A stretch of DNA of 61,242 bases from positions 1,527,092 through 1,588,333 of the forward strand of contig NC_022444.1 of NCBI RefSeq assembly GCF_000468495.1. The letters run 5' to 3'. The stretch is from Megalodesulfovibrio gigas DSM 1382 = ATCC 19364. GTDB lineage: Bacteria > Desulfobacterota > Desulfovibrionia > Desulfovibrionales > Desulfovibrionaceae. The notes below the pieces were generated by a model. It ran no database searches. It had not been told where the DNA came from and saw only the letters and a list, made by a program, of their open reading frames with translations. The position numbers and the translations under genes were made by a program. This document shows, in pieces, positions 24,580 through 34,595 of this stretch (position 1 is its first letter; the number at the start of each line of letters is the position of its first letter).

Positions 24580-26280
24580 CTACTCCTGCGCCTCTTTTCC
24601 TTCGTCGCGCAGGCGGATTTCGGCACGTTTGATCTTGCCGCTGATGGTCTTGGGCAGTGCGCCCACGTATTCCACGATGCGCGGATACTTGTAGGGCGCG
24701 GTGACGGTTTTGACGTGCTGCTGCAGGGCCTTGGTCAGCTCGTCGGAGGGTGTGTGCCCTGGCGCGAGCACCACCGTGGCCTTGACCACCTGGCCGCGTT
24801 CGGGGTCGGGCACGCCGGTGACGGCGGCTTCCACCACGGCAGGGTGGGTGATGAGGGCGGATTCCACCTCAAACGGCCCGATGCGGTAGCCCGAGCTTTT
24901 GATGAGGTCGTCGGTGCGGCCCAGGAAGAAGAAGTAGCCTTCCTCATCCATCCAGGCCTTGTCCCCGGTGTGGTACCAGCCGTCGTAGCGGGCGGCGGCG
25001 GTGCGTTTGGGCTCGTCCAGGTAGCCTTGGAACAGGCCGAGGACGGGCTGTTCGCAGCGCACGCAGATTTCGCCTTCCTCGCCAGGAGGGCAGGGCTTGC
25101 CTTCCTCGTTCATGAGCACGAGATCCCAGCCCGGCGTGGGCCGGCCGATGGAGCCGGGCTTGGGCTCCATCCAGGGGAAGGTGGCCAGCTGCAGGGTGGT
25201 TTCGGTCTGGCCGTAGCCTTCGTAGATGGGCAGGCCGGTGGCGGCCTTCCAGGCGATGAAGACGCCGTCGTTGAGCAGTTCGCCGGCGGTGGTGCAGTGG
25301 CGCAGTTTGGAGAGGTCGTAATTGGCGAGGTTCTCCCGCACCAGGAAGCGGTACACCGTGGGCGGAGCGCAGAAGGAGGTGATGCCGTGGCCGGCCAGCA
25401 TCTCCAGCAGGCGCGAGGGCTCGAATTTGCCGCGGAAGTCCCAGGTGAACACCGTGGCCCCGGCCATCCACTGCCCGTAGAACTTGCCCCACACGGCCTT
25501 GCCCCAGCCGGTATCCGCCAGGGTGAGGTGCAGGTCGCCGGGGCGCAGGTTGTGCCAGTACACGCCGGTTACGTAATGGCCCAGGGGATAGGTGTGGCTG
25601 TGGGCCACCATCTTGGGCATGCCGGTGGTGCCGGAGGTGAAGAAGATGAGCAGCGGGTCTTCGCCGCCGGGTCTGCGCGCCAGCACCGGGGGCGTGGCCG
25701 GGGCGGCGTCGAGGATGGCGTCGTAGTTGTGCCAGCCGTCGGCGCGGCCGTCGCCCACCTGCACGCGCACGGTCAGGTCCGGGCACTGGGGCAGGGCCTC
25801 ATCCACGCGGGGGATGACGCCGGTTTCGGCAATGCAGCCCTTGATCTTGCCGAACTGCACGCGGAAGACGATGTCCTTGGGCGTGAGCAGGGCCGGGGAG
25901 GGCACGGGCACGGCGCCCAGTTTGTGCAGGGCCAGCATGGTGACCCAGAATTCCACCCGGCGGTGCAGGATGAGCATGAGGCGGTCGCCCTGACCCACGC
26001 CCAGGGCCTGCAGGGCGTTGGCCAGTTTGGTGGACTGGGTGGAGAAGTAGCCGAGATTGTATTCGCGGCGCACGCCGGCATCGTCCACATGGACCATGGC
26101 CGGCCGGGCAGGATCCACGGCAGCTTCGGCATCCAGAAAATCATAGGCGAAGTTGTAGCCTTCGGGGACGTCCATCCGGAAATCGCGCATGAAGTCGGCG
26201 TACGTGGCAGGCGTGAGACGCTGAACGGGGGGCATGGGCTGCTCGCTGGCGTTGAACGTGATGGTGGAAGGTGAGGACAC
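24580..26280 (-). CDS. Acyl-CoA synthetase (medium-chain/acetyl type, AMP-forming)
   Basis: A 566-aa AMP-forming ligase. Motifs: P-loop FFTSGTTGMPKMVAHSH near 212, YGQTET near 352, GWYHTGD near 434, and the catalytic-Lys region PKTISGKIKRAEIR near 545. The overall pattern is closest to the medium-chain acyl-CoA/benzoate-CoA branch. Substrate cannot be fixed from sequence. The start is GTG at 26280, 17 bp after the cupin regulator stop; an ATG at 26235 is an alternative, and neither has a strong ribosome site. It forms a two-gene unit with the HTH-cupin gene, which may sense its substrate or product. Confidence 0.88.
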   Translation of the reverse strand: MSSPSTITFNASEQPMPPVQRLTPATYADFMRDFRMDVPEGYNFAYDFLDAEAAVDPARPAMVHVDDAGVRREYNLGYFSTQSTKLANALQALGVGQGDRLMLILHRRVEFWVTMLALHKLGAVPVPSPALLTPKDIVFRVQFGKIKGCIAETGVIPRVDEALPQCPDLTVRVQVGDGRADGWHNYDAILDAAPATPPVLARRPGGEDPLLIFFTSGTTGMPKMVAHSHTYPLGHYVTGVYWHNLRPGDLHLTLADTGWGKAVWGKFYGQWMAGATVFTWDFRGKFEPSRLLEMLAGHGITSFCAPPTVYRFLVRENLANYDLSKLRHCTTAGELLNDGVFIAWKAATGLPIYEGYGQTETTLQLATFPWMEPKPGSIGRPTPGWDLVLMNEEGKPCPPGEEGEICVRCEQPVLGLFQGYLDEPKRTAAARYDGWYHTGDKAWMDEEGYFFFLGRTDDLIKSSGYRIGPFEVESALITHPAVVEAAVTGVPDPERGQVVKATVVLAPGHTPSDELTKALQQHVKTVTAPYKYPRIVEYVGALPKTISGKIKRAEIRLRDEGKEAQE

Positions 26281-26297
26281 CGGATGCAGGTCGCCGG

Positions 26298-26888
26298 CTA
26301 GATGATCACATCCAAAAAGGTGGCCGGCTGGTCCGTCAGGCTGCGCATGGCATGGGGAATCATGGCGTTGAAGTACAGGGTGTCATGCGGTTCCAGCACC
26401 ACGGCTTCACCGTCCAGCAGCACTTCCATGGTGCCTTCGAGCATGTAGCAGAACTCCTGGCCAGGATGCGAGTTGCGGTGCAGCTCTTCCCGGGTGCAGG
26501 GGGGGACGGTCACCAGGAACGGTTCCATGGCCCGGTGGGTGAACCGCGAGGCCAGGCTCAGGTAGCTGTAGGCCGAGCGGCGTTCCACGGGCATGCCCTG
26601 GCCTTTCTTCACCACCGTGTAGCGGCGCAGGTGGGCCTCGTGGCCGGAGAGCAGGTCCGTGAGGTCCACACCGGCAGCCTGGGCCACCTTGAAGAGATGG
26701 CTGACGGGAATTTCGCAGGAACCATTTTCATACATGAGCACATCTTCCACCCTGGCGCCGGATTTTTCGGCCATGGTCTCGGGGGACCAGTCCAGGGAAT
26801 CGCGCAGGCCCTTGAGCCGGGCGGCGACGTCACGATCCGGGAAGGCGAGGCAGGTGGAGGCAGCGGGGGGAGAAGCCGGATGGGACAT
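26298..26888 (-). CDS. XRE-family regulator with C-terminal cupin domain
   Basis: A 196-aa transcriptional regulator. Residues 20-80 form a helix-turn-helix of the Cro/XRE type (AARLKGLRDSLDWSPETMAEKSG then VEDVLMYENGSCEIPV). Residues 115-195 form a cupin barrel (HPGQEFCYMLEGTMEVLLDGE, PHDTLYFNAMIPHAM) that normally binds a small ligand. GGAG precedes the ATG. It shares an operon with the acyl-CoA synthetase and probably regulates it in response to an acid or acyl compound. Confidence 0.88.
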   Translation of the reverse strand: MSHPASPPAASTCLAFPDRDVAARLKGLRDSLDWSPETMAEKSGARVEDVLMYENGSCEIPVSHLFKVAQAAGVDLTDLLSGHEAHLRRYTVVKKGQGMPVERRSAYSYLSLASRFTHRAMEPFLVTVPPCTREELHRNSHPGQEFCYMLEGTMEVLLDGEAVVLEPHDTLYFNAMIPHAMRSLTDQPATFLDVII

Positions 26889-27101
26889 GAATCGCTCCAG
26901 GAAAGAGGGATGCCGGGAAAACCTGATTGTATTCAGAATTTCCGCACCCTGTCAAAGGGTGGATGCGGATTGCGCCGCCCAGGTGCGACTGGGAGTATGG
27001 TTGCTTCCCAGGGGTGAAAAAATAAGATATCCTTAATAAAAAGAAGCCGACGCGTCCGCCTTTGGCCGGCCTTGCGCGCGTCATGCGCAGAAGGTGATGG
27101 A

Positions 27102-28550
27102 ATGCTCAAGCTCAAACCAGCCAGCCTCGCCGCCATCTACTTCGTGTTCGGGATGCTCTGGATTCTGTTGTCTGATGAGCTCATGGCCCTGGCGTTCCGG
27201 GCCTCGCCGGATCTGCTCATCCTGGTAAGCAAGATGAAGGGCACGCTGTTCATCTTGTGTACCACCCTGCTGCTGTACGGGCTGCTCAGGCAGTACGAGC
27301 GCAGCCGGCGCATCCAGGACCAGGCCCTGCGCGAAAGCGAGGAAACCTTCCGCAAGCTGTTTGAAGGTTCGCCCGATCCTATTTTATTGATGCGCGGCGA
27401 ACGCTTTATCGAGTGCAACCAGGCCGCGTTGCAGCTCCTGGAAACCGATGACCGCGACCGTCTGGTGGGCGCCACCGCCTTCGATTTTTCCCCGGCCCTG
27501 CAATCCGATGGACGTTCCTCCCGCGAGGCCGGCCTGGGGTTCATTGCCCGCGCCTGGGAGGAGGGCATCAGCCGTTTCGAGTGGCAGTGCACCACGTTCA
27601 AAGACCATCTGTTGATCATTGAGGTGTCCCTTCTCCCCATCACCGTGCATGGGGAGCGGCTGTTGCATAACACCTGGCGCGACGTAACCCTGCGCAAGCG
27701 GGCCGAGGATGCCCTGCGCCAGTCCCATGATGCCCTGGAAAAAGTCGTGGCCCGACGCACCAAGGATTTGCAGCAGGCCAACGACAAGCTGCGCCAGCTT
27801 GATGAGCTCCGGCGCGCCTTCCTTTCCTTTGCGTCCCACGAGCTGCGCACGCCCCTGACCTCGGTGCTGGGGTTCGCCGCCCTGGCCGTCAAAAGCGTCA
27901 CCCGCCACATTGTGCCGGCCCTGGCGCACAACCCCGTGGCCATGCAGCGGGCGCAGACCCTGCTGGCCAATCTGCAGGTCATCGAAAGCGAAGGCCGCCG
28001 TCTGGCCCGGCTGGTGGATGATCTCCTGGACCTGAGCAAGATCGAGTCCGAACAATATGCCTGGAACGACACCCGCCTGCGCCTGGGGGACGTGGTGCAG
28101 GCTGCCGTGGCCACCATCCAGGGCGAACTGGCCGCCAGACCCGAACTGCGGCTGGAACTGATCCTGGACCCAGACGCCCCGGCCATGCTGGCGGACCATG
28201 ACCGCATGCTGCAGGTGTTTCTGAATCTGCTGGGCAATGCCCTCAAGTTCACGCCGGCAGGGTTCATTCGCGTGACGGTGCATCCCGCGTCCGACGGCGG
28301 GCTGGAAGCGCGGGTGGAGGACTCCGGCCGGGGGATTCCCCCCGGGGATCTGGAACGCATTTTTGAACGGTTCTACCAGACTGGGCATGCCGATACCGCG
28401 GCGCATCCCAAGGGCACCGGCCTGGGGCTGGCCATCTGCAGGCAGATTGTGGAGCATTACGGCGGGCACATCCGGGCGGAATCCATGCCGGGCAAGGGCG
28501 CTGCATTCATCATGCGCTGGCCTGCAAATGCGCAATGTCTTGTTGCGTAG
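27102..28550 (+). CDS. Membrane sensor histidine kinase with PAS domain
   Basis: A 482-aa kinase. Two N-terminal hydrophobic segments (about 8-30 and 45-65) enclose a short loop. A PAS domain (about 80-200) is followed by a coiled stretch, the HisKA helix with H246 (SFASHELRTPLTS) and a HATPase domain with N, G1 and G2 boxes (NLLGNALKFT, DSGRGIPP, KGTGLGLAI). AAGGTGATGG lies before the ATG. No receiver domain or adjacent response regulator was found. It is followed after 80 bp by a second kinase, so the two may act in one phosphorelay. Confidence 0.9.
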   Translation: MLKLKPASLAAIYFVFGMLWILLSDELMALAFRASPDLLILVSKMKGTLFILCTTLLLYGLLRQYERSRRIQDQALRESEETFRKLFEGSPDPILLMRGERFIECNQAALQLLETDDRDRLVGATAFDFSPALQSDGRSSREAGLGFIARAWEEGISRFEWQCTTFKDHLLIIEVSLLPITVHGERLLHNTWRDVTLRKRAEDALRQSHDALEKVVARRTKDLQQANDKLRQLDELRRAFLSFASHELRTPLTSVLGFAALAVKSVTRHIVPALAHNPVAMQRAQTLLANLQVIESEGRRLARLVDDLLDLSKIESEQYAWNDTRLRLGDVVQAAVATIQGELAARPELRLELILDPDAPAMLADHDRMLQVFLNLLGNALKFTPAGFIRVTVHPASDGGLEARVEDSGRGIPPGDLERIFERFYQTGHADTAAHPKGTGLGLAICRQIVEHYGGHIRAESMPGKGAAFIMRWPANAQCLVA

Positions 28551-28630
28551 TTATACGAGGCAGGATATTCTTCCCCTGACAACGGGCATGGTGCCCATGC
28601 GCATGCATGTGGCGCTGCTCCGGGGGGAGC

Positions 28631-31342
28631 ATGGAGTCATCATCGGGATTTCACCCTATGGCGCTGGCCATGGTGGTGCTGGCAGGGCTGCTGACGTTCG
28701 CCTGGGGAGTACCCGTGCGCGCAGCCGCCACGTCGGTGCGGGTGGGGGTGTATGAGAACCCCCCCCTGCTTGGTGTGGGGCCGGGCGGCCAGCCCGAAGG
28801 CATCTTTCTGGATGTGCTGCAGGAGGTGGCCCGCCGCGCCAACTGGGAGCTGACATACGTCTATGGCAGCTGGACCAGCATGTTCGAGGCGGTGCAGGCC
28901 GGCGATATCGACCTGCTGCCCGTGGTGGCCTACCGCGAGGACCGCAAACCCCTGCTCGACTATTCCGATCGCCCCCTGCTCACGAACTGGGGACAGGTGT
29001 TCGCCCGCGACGGCGCGCCCATCGATACCCTGACCGCCCTGCCCGGCAAGCGCGTGGGCCTGCTGCTGCATGATGTGCATGCCGAGGCCTTCCGAACGCT
29101 GATCGCTTCCTTCGATATTGCCGTGACCGAGGTCCCCTTTGATTCGTACGAGGCGCTTTTCATCGCCTTGCAGGAGGGGAGGGTGGACGCCGGCGTGGTC
29201 AACCGGATCTATGGCGATATGCAGGGCACCCGCTTTGCCGTGCAACCCACGCCCATCATTTTCAATCCCATCCAGATACGGTTTGCCGTGGGCAAGGGCG
29301 ATCCGCATGGCTTGCTGCCCACCCTGGATGCCGAGGTGGCGCGCCTGATGCATTCCAGGGATTCCGTGTACTATCAGTCGCTGGATCGCTGGCTCACGGC
29401 GTCCGTGCATCAGGAACGGCCTGTATGGCTGCTGCATGCGTTGCTGCTGTTGGTGGCGGCGGTGGCCCTGTTTTTCGGGCTCACTATGCTGCTCAAGCGG
29501 CAGGTGACCCGCAGCACGGCGGCCCTGGCCCGGCAGAACGAGCGCCTGGCCCGCGAGGTGGAGGAACGCCGTCTGGCCGAAGAACGGCTGCAGCGCGAAG
29601 CCTCCTGCAATGAGGCCCAGGCGGCCATTGCCAGGGCCATCACCGCGTATGGCGTGACCATCCGTGCCGTGGCCGAAAACATCTACGATCAGGCCATGCA
29701 GCGCACCGGGAGCCGGTTCGGCTTTGTGGCCAGCATCAATCCGGCGACTGGCGAGGTGCTGGGGCATGCGCTTTCGCCCATGGTGCACGAGGACCGCTGC
29801 GCCCTGCGGCAACCGGCGCTGGTGCTTTCCCGGGGGGCAAAGGGGTATCCCGGCCTGTGGGGGCACGCCTTGAACAGCAGGCAGGGGTTTTTCACCAATG
29901 CGCCGCAGGCGCATCCGCACTATCAGGGGCTGCCGCAGGGGCACGTGCCGCTGGAGCAGTTTCTGGTCATGCCGGCGGTGGTGGGCACGGAGGCGGTGGG
30001 GCTCATCGCCCTGGCCAATCCCGGCCGCGACTACACCGCGGAAGATCTGACCGCCGTCGAGGCGTTGGCGGATCTCTTCGCCATGGCCGTGTCGCGCATT
30101 CGCAGTGTGGAGGCGCTTTCCTGCGCCAAGGAGGCGGCGGAAAAGGCCAGCCTGGTCAAATCCTCCTTCCTGGCCGTGATGAGTCATGAAATCCGCACCC
30201 CGCTCAACGGTGTCATGGGCATGCTGCAACTGCTGCAAACCACCCGCCTGGACGACGAGCAGCAGGAGTATGTGGAGGCGGCCCTGCGCACCAGCGGCAT
30301 CCTGCTGCGGCTGCTGTCGGACATCCTGGACATCTCCCGCATCGAGGCGGACAAGCTGCCCATGGCCCGGGAGGTCTATTGTCTGGAAGATGTCATCCAG
30401 CCCGTGGTGGAACTCTTCGGGCACGAGGCCCGGCGCAAGGGACTGGCGTTCACGCTGCGACAGGATCCCAGCGCCCCGGCCTTCTGCTGGGGAGATGCCG
30501 GCCGGGTGCGCCAGATGCTGTACAATCTGATTGCCAACGCCGTGAAGTTCACCCATCAGGGCGGCATCACCCTGGAAGTGTATGCCACGCCGGCTCCGCC
30601 GCACCCCCCCTGGGCCACGGATGAACGCGTGATGCTGCATCTGGTGGTGGCCGACACCGGCGTGGGCATCGACGATGCCATGCTCGACATCGTGTTCGGT
30701 GACTTCACCCAGGCAGAAGCCGTGTACACCCGAAAGTTTGGCGGCTCCGGCCTGGGGCTGGCCATCGTCAAGCGGCTCACCATCATGATGGGCGGTTCCC
30801 TGTGCATTGAAAACGGCGAGGCCGGCGGCACGATGATGCATCTGGCCCTGCCCGTGGACTGCGTGGCCGAGGAACAGCAGCCAGACTGCCACCAGAAGGC
30901 GAAGGCCGTGCCGGCGGACCCGTCCTTGCTTGATCTGTCCCACTGCAGGGTGCTGGTGGTGGAAGATGAGCAGGTCAACCGCCTGACCGTGACGCGGTTT
31001 CTGGAAAAACTGGGCTGCACCGTGCAGGCTGCCGTCAACGGACAGGAAGCCTTGGCGCTGCTGGCCGACATGCATGCCGGGACCGTGGATGCGGTGCTTA
31101 TGGACATCCAGATGCCGGAAATGGACGGCACCGAGACCACCCGGCGCATTCGCGGCGGCGAGGCCGGGGCGCAACACCGCACCGTGCCCATCATCGCCCT
31201 GACGGCGCATGCCATGGCTGGCGACCGCGAAGCATTTCTCCGTGTCGGCATGGATGCTTATCTGGCCAAACCGGTGGAAATGGACGCTCTGGAGACCGTC
31301 CTGCGCCACGTGCTGCATGGGAAACGGCCTGCAGGCGGCTGA
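28631..31342 (+). CDS. Hybrid sensor kinase with periplasmic SBP_bac_3 sensor, GAF and receiver
   Basis: A 903-aa hybrid kinase. Order: signal/anchor (about 10-30), a periplasmic solute-binding-protein-3 domain (35-265, [11 protein letters not shown]...), a membrane helix (270-292), a coiled linker, a GAF domain (330-490), HisKA with H518 ([12 protein letters not shown]), HATPase ([26 protein letters not shown]), and a receiver with D825 ([11 protein letters not shown]). The sensor resembles amino-acid-type binding proteins, as in BvgS-like kinases. The start is uncertain: ATGs at 28607, 28631 and 28658 are in frame. Output partner is unknown. Confidence 0.9.
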   Translation: MESSSGFHPMALAMVVLAGLLTFAWGVPVRAAATSVRVGVYENPPLLGVGPGGQPEGIFLDVLQEVARRANWELTYVYGSWTSMFEAVQAGDIDLLPVVAYREDRKPLLDYSDRPLLTNWGQVFARDGAPIDTLTALPGKRVGLLLHDVHAEAFRTLIASFDIAVTEVPFDSYEALFIALQEGRVDAGVVNRIYGDMQGTRFAVQPTPIIFNPIQIRFAVGKGDPHGLLPTLDAEVARLMHSRDSVYYQSLDRWLTASVHQERPVWLLHALLLLVAAVALFFGLTMLLKRQVTRSTAALARQNERLAREVEERRLAEERLQREASCNEAQAAIARAITAYGVTIRAVAENIYDQAMQRTGSRFGFVASINPATGEVLGHALSPMVHEDRCALRQPALVLSRGAKGYPGLWGHALNSRQGFFTNAPQAHPHYQGLPQGHVPLEQFLVMPAVVGTEAVGLIALANPGRDYTAEDLTAVEALADLFAMAVSRIRSVEALSCAKEAAEKASLVKSSFLAVMSHEIRTPLNGVMGMLQLLQTTRLDDEQQEYVEAALRTSGILLRLLSDILDISRIEADKLPMAREVYCLEDVIQPVVELFGHEARRKGLAFTLRQDPSAPAFCWGDAGRVRQMLYNLIANAVKFTHQGGITLEVYATPAPPHPPWATDERVMLHLVVADTGVGIDDAMLDIVFGDFTQAEAVYTRKFGGSGLGLAIVKRLTIMMGGSLCIENGEAGGTMMHLALPVDCVAEEQQPDCHQKAKAVPADPSLLDLSHCRVLVVEDEQVNRLTVTRFLEKLGCTVQAAVNGQEALALLADMHAGTVDAVLMDIQMPEMDGTETTRRIRGGEAGAQHRTVPIIALTAHAMAGDREAFLRVGMDAYLAKPVEMDALETVLRHVLHGKRPAGG

Positions 31343-31445
31343 AAAGTCCGCGTACAGGTCGTGTCCGGGCTTGTCCTTTGAGGACATTGCCCATATCATG
31401 GCGGATGTTGTCTCGGAGGTCCGAGCTCGGGAGCACACACACGCC

Positions 31446-31838
31446 ATGCTGAACTATCTCTTGTATATTCCCTTGGGACTGGTGTACGCCGCCGTCTGGA
31501 CGAGCTTTGGCCAGCACGTGCTGCGGTACTTCGACAAGGAAATCCCCTTTGACCAGCATTACTGGGTGGTGTGGGGGCTGTGGCTTGCCGTGCCGGCCGT
31601 GGTGTGTGCAGTCATTGAAAAGCTGGCCAGCATCGCCACGTTGCGGGAGCACGAGAGCCTGTTCGACACCGGCCCCATCACCAGCATCGTCGAAACCGTG
31701 GCCCAGGGCGTGCCGGCGTTTTTCCGCGGCTCGATGTATGCCTTCGGCATCATCATCCTGAATCTGATGGCGGCTTCCCTACTGCAGACGAACCTGGTGC
31801 GCGACATCATTGTCTCGCTGGGGTTGCCCCTGCCCTGA
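31446..31838 (+). CDS. Small membrane protein, unknown function
   Basis: About 130 aa with two to three hydrophobic segments: LNYLLYIPLGLVYAAVWTSF at the N-terminus, WVVWGLWLAVPAVVCAVIE near 42 and a third near 105-125 (IIILNLMAASLLQ). No family was recognised. The start could be the ATG at 31446 or one at 31398, and neither has an ideal ribosome site. It follows the hybrid kinase by about 100 bp and precedes thiL by 85 bp, so it may belong to either unit. Confidence 0.6.
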   Translation: MLNYLLYIPLGLVYAAVWTSFGQHVLRYFDKEIPFDQHYWVVWGLWLAVPAVVCAVIEKLASIATLREHESLFDTGPITSIVETVAQGVPAFFRGSMYAFGIIILNLMAASLLQTNLVRDIIVSLGLPLP

Positions 31839-31923
31839 ACGGGCCTGAATGGGCCTGAGCGCGCCTGTGTGTCCCTGGGCGCGCAACGCCACTTGCGGCC
31901 GTGCGCGGCCGTCACGAGGATCC

Positions 31924-32958
31924 ATGACCGCATTGCTGCAGGCGGAGACGCCCACTGCCGTGGCCTCGGAAGACGATTTCCTGGCCCTCATTGACAGCCA
32001 CTTTCCGCGTGAGCACGGCCATGTGGTGCTCGGTCGCGGGGATGACTGCGCCATCCTGACCATGCCCGATGCCCTGTGTCTGTCCACGGACTTGTTTCTG
32101 GAGGACGTGCATTTTCGCCGCGGCTACTTCACCCCGGCTGAGATCGGCCACAAGGCCCTGGCCGTCAATGTGAGCGACATCGCGGCCATGGGCGGCGATC
32201 CCCTGGGCTTCAGCCTGGGGCTCATGGTCCCGCCCGGGCTGCCGCGGGAATTCTGGGACGCCCTCTTCACGGGCATGGCGGCCCACGCCGCGGCCCACGG
32301 CCTGGCCCTCACCGGCGGCGATTTGTCACGCGCCCCGCTGCTGGGGTTCTCCGTCACCATCTGGGGCCGCCCGTTTCCGGGGCGCCCGCTGCTGCGGCGC
32401 GGGCCGGTGCAGCCCGGCGATCGGCTGGTGGTGCTGGGACCATCCGGACAGCTCGGCCTGGCCCGGCAGGGGCTGCGTCTGCTGGAGGCCCACGACCGCG
32501 AGGCCCTGGCGGACTGGCCGGCCTGTACGGCGGCGCATCTGATGCCGGAGCCGCAGGTGGCGGCGGGTCGGACGCTGGCTGCAGTGCAGGGGGTGCATGG
32601 CTGCATGGACCTCTCCGACGGCCTGGCCCGCGATCTGCCCCGTCTGCTGACCTTTGGCCAAGCGCCCGGCCTAGTCCCCGGCGCCCGGCTGGAGCTGGAT
32701 GCGTCCATGCTGCACCCCGAACTGCTGGCCGCCTGCGCTGCCGCCGGGCTGGACCCCGTGGCCGAGGCCTTCCTTGGCGGCGAAGATTATGCCCTGCTGG
32801 CGGCTGTGGACCCTGCCGCCATGCCGGCCCTGCGTCATGCCGCAGCTGCGCTGCCTGCTGCCCTCCTGGACCTTGGCGAGGTCACGGCTGCGCCCGGCGT
32901 GATGCTCAACAACACCCCCATGACAGGACAGGGATTTGATCATTTTTCCAAAAGATGA
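31924..32958 (+). CDS. thiL: Thiamine-monophosphate kinase
   Basis: Phosphorylates thiamine monophosphate to the cofactor thiamine pyrophosphate. The 344-aa protein has the PurM-like ATP-binding pattern: GRGDDCAIL near 47, STDLFLEDVHFRR near 63, HKALAVNVSDIAAMGGDP near 82, TGGDLSRA near 138, MDLSDGLARDL near 230 and GGEDYALL near 290. GAGGA precedes the ATG at 31924. The end overlaps bioB by 23 nt. Thiamine pyrophosphate is needed by pyruvate:ferredoxin oxidoreductase, so the function ties to lactate oxidation. Confidence 0.93.
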   Translation: MTALLQAETPTAVASEDDFLALIDSHFPREHGHVVLGRGDDCAILTMPDALCLSTDLFLEDVHFRRGYFTPAEIGHKALAVNVSDIAAMGGDPLGFSLGLMVPPGLPREFWDALFTGMAAHAAAHGLALTGGDLSRAPLLGFSVTIWGRPFPGRPLLRRGPVQPGDRLVVLGPSGQLGLARQGLRLLEAHDREALADWPACTAAHLMPEPQVAAGRTLAAVQGVHGCMDLSDGLARDLPRLLTFGQAPGLVPGARLELDASMLHPELLAACAAAGLDPVAEAFLGGEDYALLAAVDPAAMPALRHAAAALPAALLDLGEVTAAPGVMLNNTPMTGQGFDHFSKR

Positions 32959-33982
32959 CCGCACCGCGGACGGGCTCGCCGACCTGGCCCGGCAGTGGCT
33001 GGCCAAGCCTTGGGAGGAGGCCGCTGTTCTCCTGCTCGACGCCATCCCCCAACAACCCGAAGCCGTGCTGGCCCTGGCTGGCGCCGTGGCCAGACTGACG
33101 CGACCGCTTGAGATTTCGCGCTGCGCCATCGTCAGCGTGCGCACCGGGGCCTGCAGCGAGGACTGCGCCTTCTGCGCCCAGTCCGCGCACCACGGGGCGG
33201 ATTCGCCGGCGCATGATTTTCTGGATGCAGAGACCATTGCCGCCGCCGCCTGCCGGGCCAGGGAGGCCGGGGCCACCCGCCTGGGTCTGGTGGCCGCGGG
33301 ACGAGGCTTTGACCCCCGCGAGCTGCCGGCCTGGCAGGCCGGGGTGCGCGCCGTGGTGCAGGCCGGCCTGGCCTGTGATGTGTCCCCGGGCATCATCGAC
33401 GAGGCTGCCCTGCGCGCCCTGCGGGAAGCCGGCGCTTCCATGCTGCATCACAACCTGGAGGCGGCGCGTTCCTTTTTCCCATCCCTCTGCACCACGCACA
33501 CCTGGGACGACAGGGCCCGCACCATCCGCGCCGGCCATGCCGCGGGCCTGGCCGTGTGCGCCGGTGGCATCTTTGGTCTGGGCGAGAGCTGGGCCCAGCG
33601 CATCGAACTGGCCCTGGCCCTGCGGGAACTGGTCGTGCAGAGTGTGCCCCTGAATTTTCTGCACCCCATCCCGGGCACGCCCATGGCCCACCGTCCGACC
33701 CTGGGCAAGGACGAGGCGGCAATGATTGTGGCCTGTTTCCGGCTGTTGCTGCCCGATGCCGCGCTGCGGCTGTGCGGCGGCAGGCACCTGTGTTTTCCGG
33801 ATGTGGCAGCCCGGGTGCAGGCGTTGGAAGTCGGGGCGGACGGGATCATGGTGGGGGATTTTCTGACCACGTCCGGCAGCGCCGCGGAGCTGGATGTTCA
33901 GGCCGCCATCCTGGCCGACAGACGGTTCGACAAGCGGTTTTATAGGCGGTTCGGCAATTTTCATCCTCTGGGCAGTGCTTGA
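32936..33982 (+). CDS. bioB: Biotin synthase
   Basis: A radical SAM sulfur-insertion enzyme of 348 aa. The SAM cluster motif CSEDCAFCAQS (near residue 73) is the BioB signature. VSPGI, ASMLHHNLEAAR and FLHPIPGTPM follow in the expected order, and Cys and Arg of the second-cluster region are present. The start is apparently TTG (32936), inside the end of thiL, so translation is probably coupled. Biotin transporter gene bioY follows after 33 bp. No other biotin synthesis genes are in the window. Confidence 0.9.
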   Translation: MIIFPKDDRTADGLADLARQWLAKPWEEAAVLLLDAIPQQPEAVLALAGAVARLTRPLEISRCAIVSVRTGACSEDCAFCAQSAHHGADSPAHDFLDAETIAAAACRAREAGATRLGLVAAGRGFDPRELPAWQAGVRAVVQAGLACDVSPGIIDEAALRALREAGASMLHHNLEAARSFFPSLCTTHTWDDRARTIRAGHAAGLAVCAGGIFGLGESWAQRIELALALRELVVQSVPLNFLHPIPGTPMAHRPTLGKDEAAMIVACFRLLLPDAALRLCGGRHLCFPDVAARVQALEVGADGIMVGDFLTTSGSAAELDVQAAILADRRFDKRFYRRFGNFHPLGSA

Positions 33983-34015
33983 TGCCTGGGCCGCTCCTGG
34001 CGTAAGGATACCGAT

Positions 34016-34576
34016 ATGTCCATGCACACCCTGCACTCCCTCAATCGTCTGGTCTGGACGGCCCTGCTGGCGGCAAGCGTCGCCGTGGGGGCCTTCCTCA
34101 TCGTGCCCATGGCCCCGGTGCCGATCTCCCTGCAACCGTTTTTCATCATGCTGGCGGGCTTTATTCTCGGTCCCCGGGCCGGGGCAGCCTGCCTGCTGCT
34201 CTATGTGGCCGGCGGAACCATCGGGCTGCCCATCTTCGCCGGCGGCAAGTCCGGCTTGGCGCACCTCATGGGGCCCACGGGCGGGTACCTCATTGGGTTC
34301 ATCGGCACGGCGGCCATCTGCGGCTTCGCCACCCGGCGCAGCCTCACCCGGCCAGCCCCGCCGTTGTCCTGGACCCGGGGGGCGCTGTTCGGCCTGGGCG
34401 GTTTGGCCTCCGCCTATGTGTTGGGCCTGCTCTGGCTCATAGTGCGGCTGGAGATTGGCCTGTGGAAGGCGCTGGCCATCGGGTTTGCCCCGTTTTTCCC
34501 CACGGATATCGTCAAGCTGGCGCTGGCCGTGGCCATTTATCGATATTTGCACCGGTTCAACCTGCTTCCCAAATAA
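34016..34576 (+). CDS. bioY: Biotin transporter substrate-binding component
   Basis: A 186-aa polytopic protein, the S-component of ECF-type biotin uptake. The BioY pattern is clear: MAPVPISLQPFFIMLAG, GPRAGAACLLLYVAGGTIGLP, and the signature FAGGKSGLAHLMGPTGGYLIGF. The C-terminal FPTDIVKLALA segment is also typical. It sits directly after bioB, so this locus can both make and import biotin. No ECF ATPase genes are seen here; BioY can work alone or with a shared module elsewhere. Confidence 0.93.
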   Translation: MSMHTLHSLNRLVWTALLAASVAVGAFLIVPMAPVPISLQPFFIMLAGFILGPRAGAACLLLYVAGGTIGLPIFAGGKSGLAHLMGPTGGYLIGFIGTAAICGFATRRSLTRPAPPLSWTRGALFGLGGLASAYVLGLLWLIVRLEIGLWKALAIGFAPFFPTDIVKLALAVAIYRYLHRFNLLPK

Positions 34577-34595
34577 CTGCGGAGGTGCGGCCGTC

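Noticed and set aside
26941-26969. Terminator or riboswitch between the cupin regulator and the PAS kinase
   Set aside because: TCCGCA...TGCGGA with an inner CCCT/AGGG pair is imperfect (4-nt bulge), has no T-tract and lies upstream of both genes.
31838-31923. Tandem GGGCCTGA repeat before thiL
   Set aside because: Only two imperfect copies; too short to separate from chance in GC-rich sequence.
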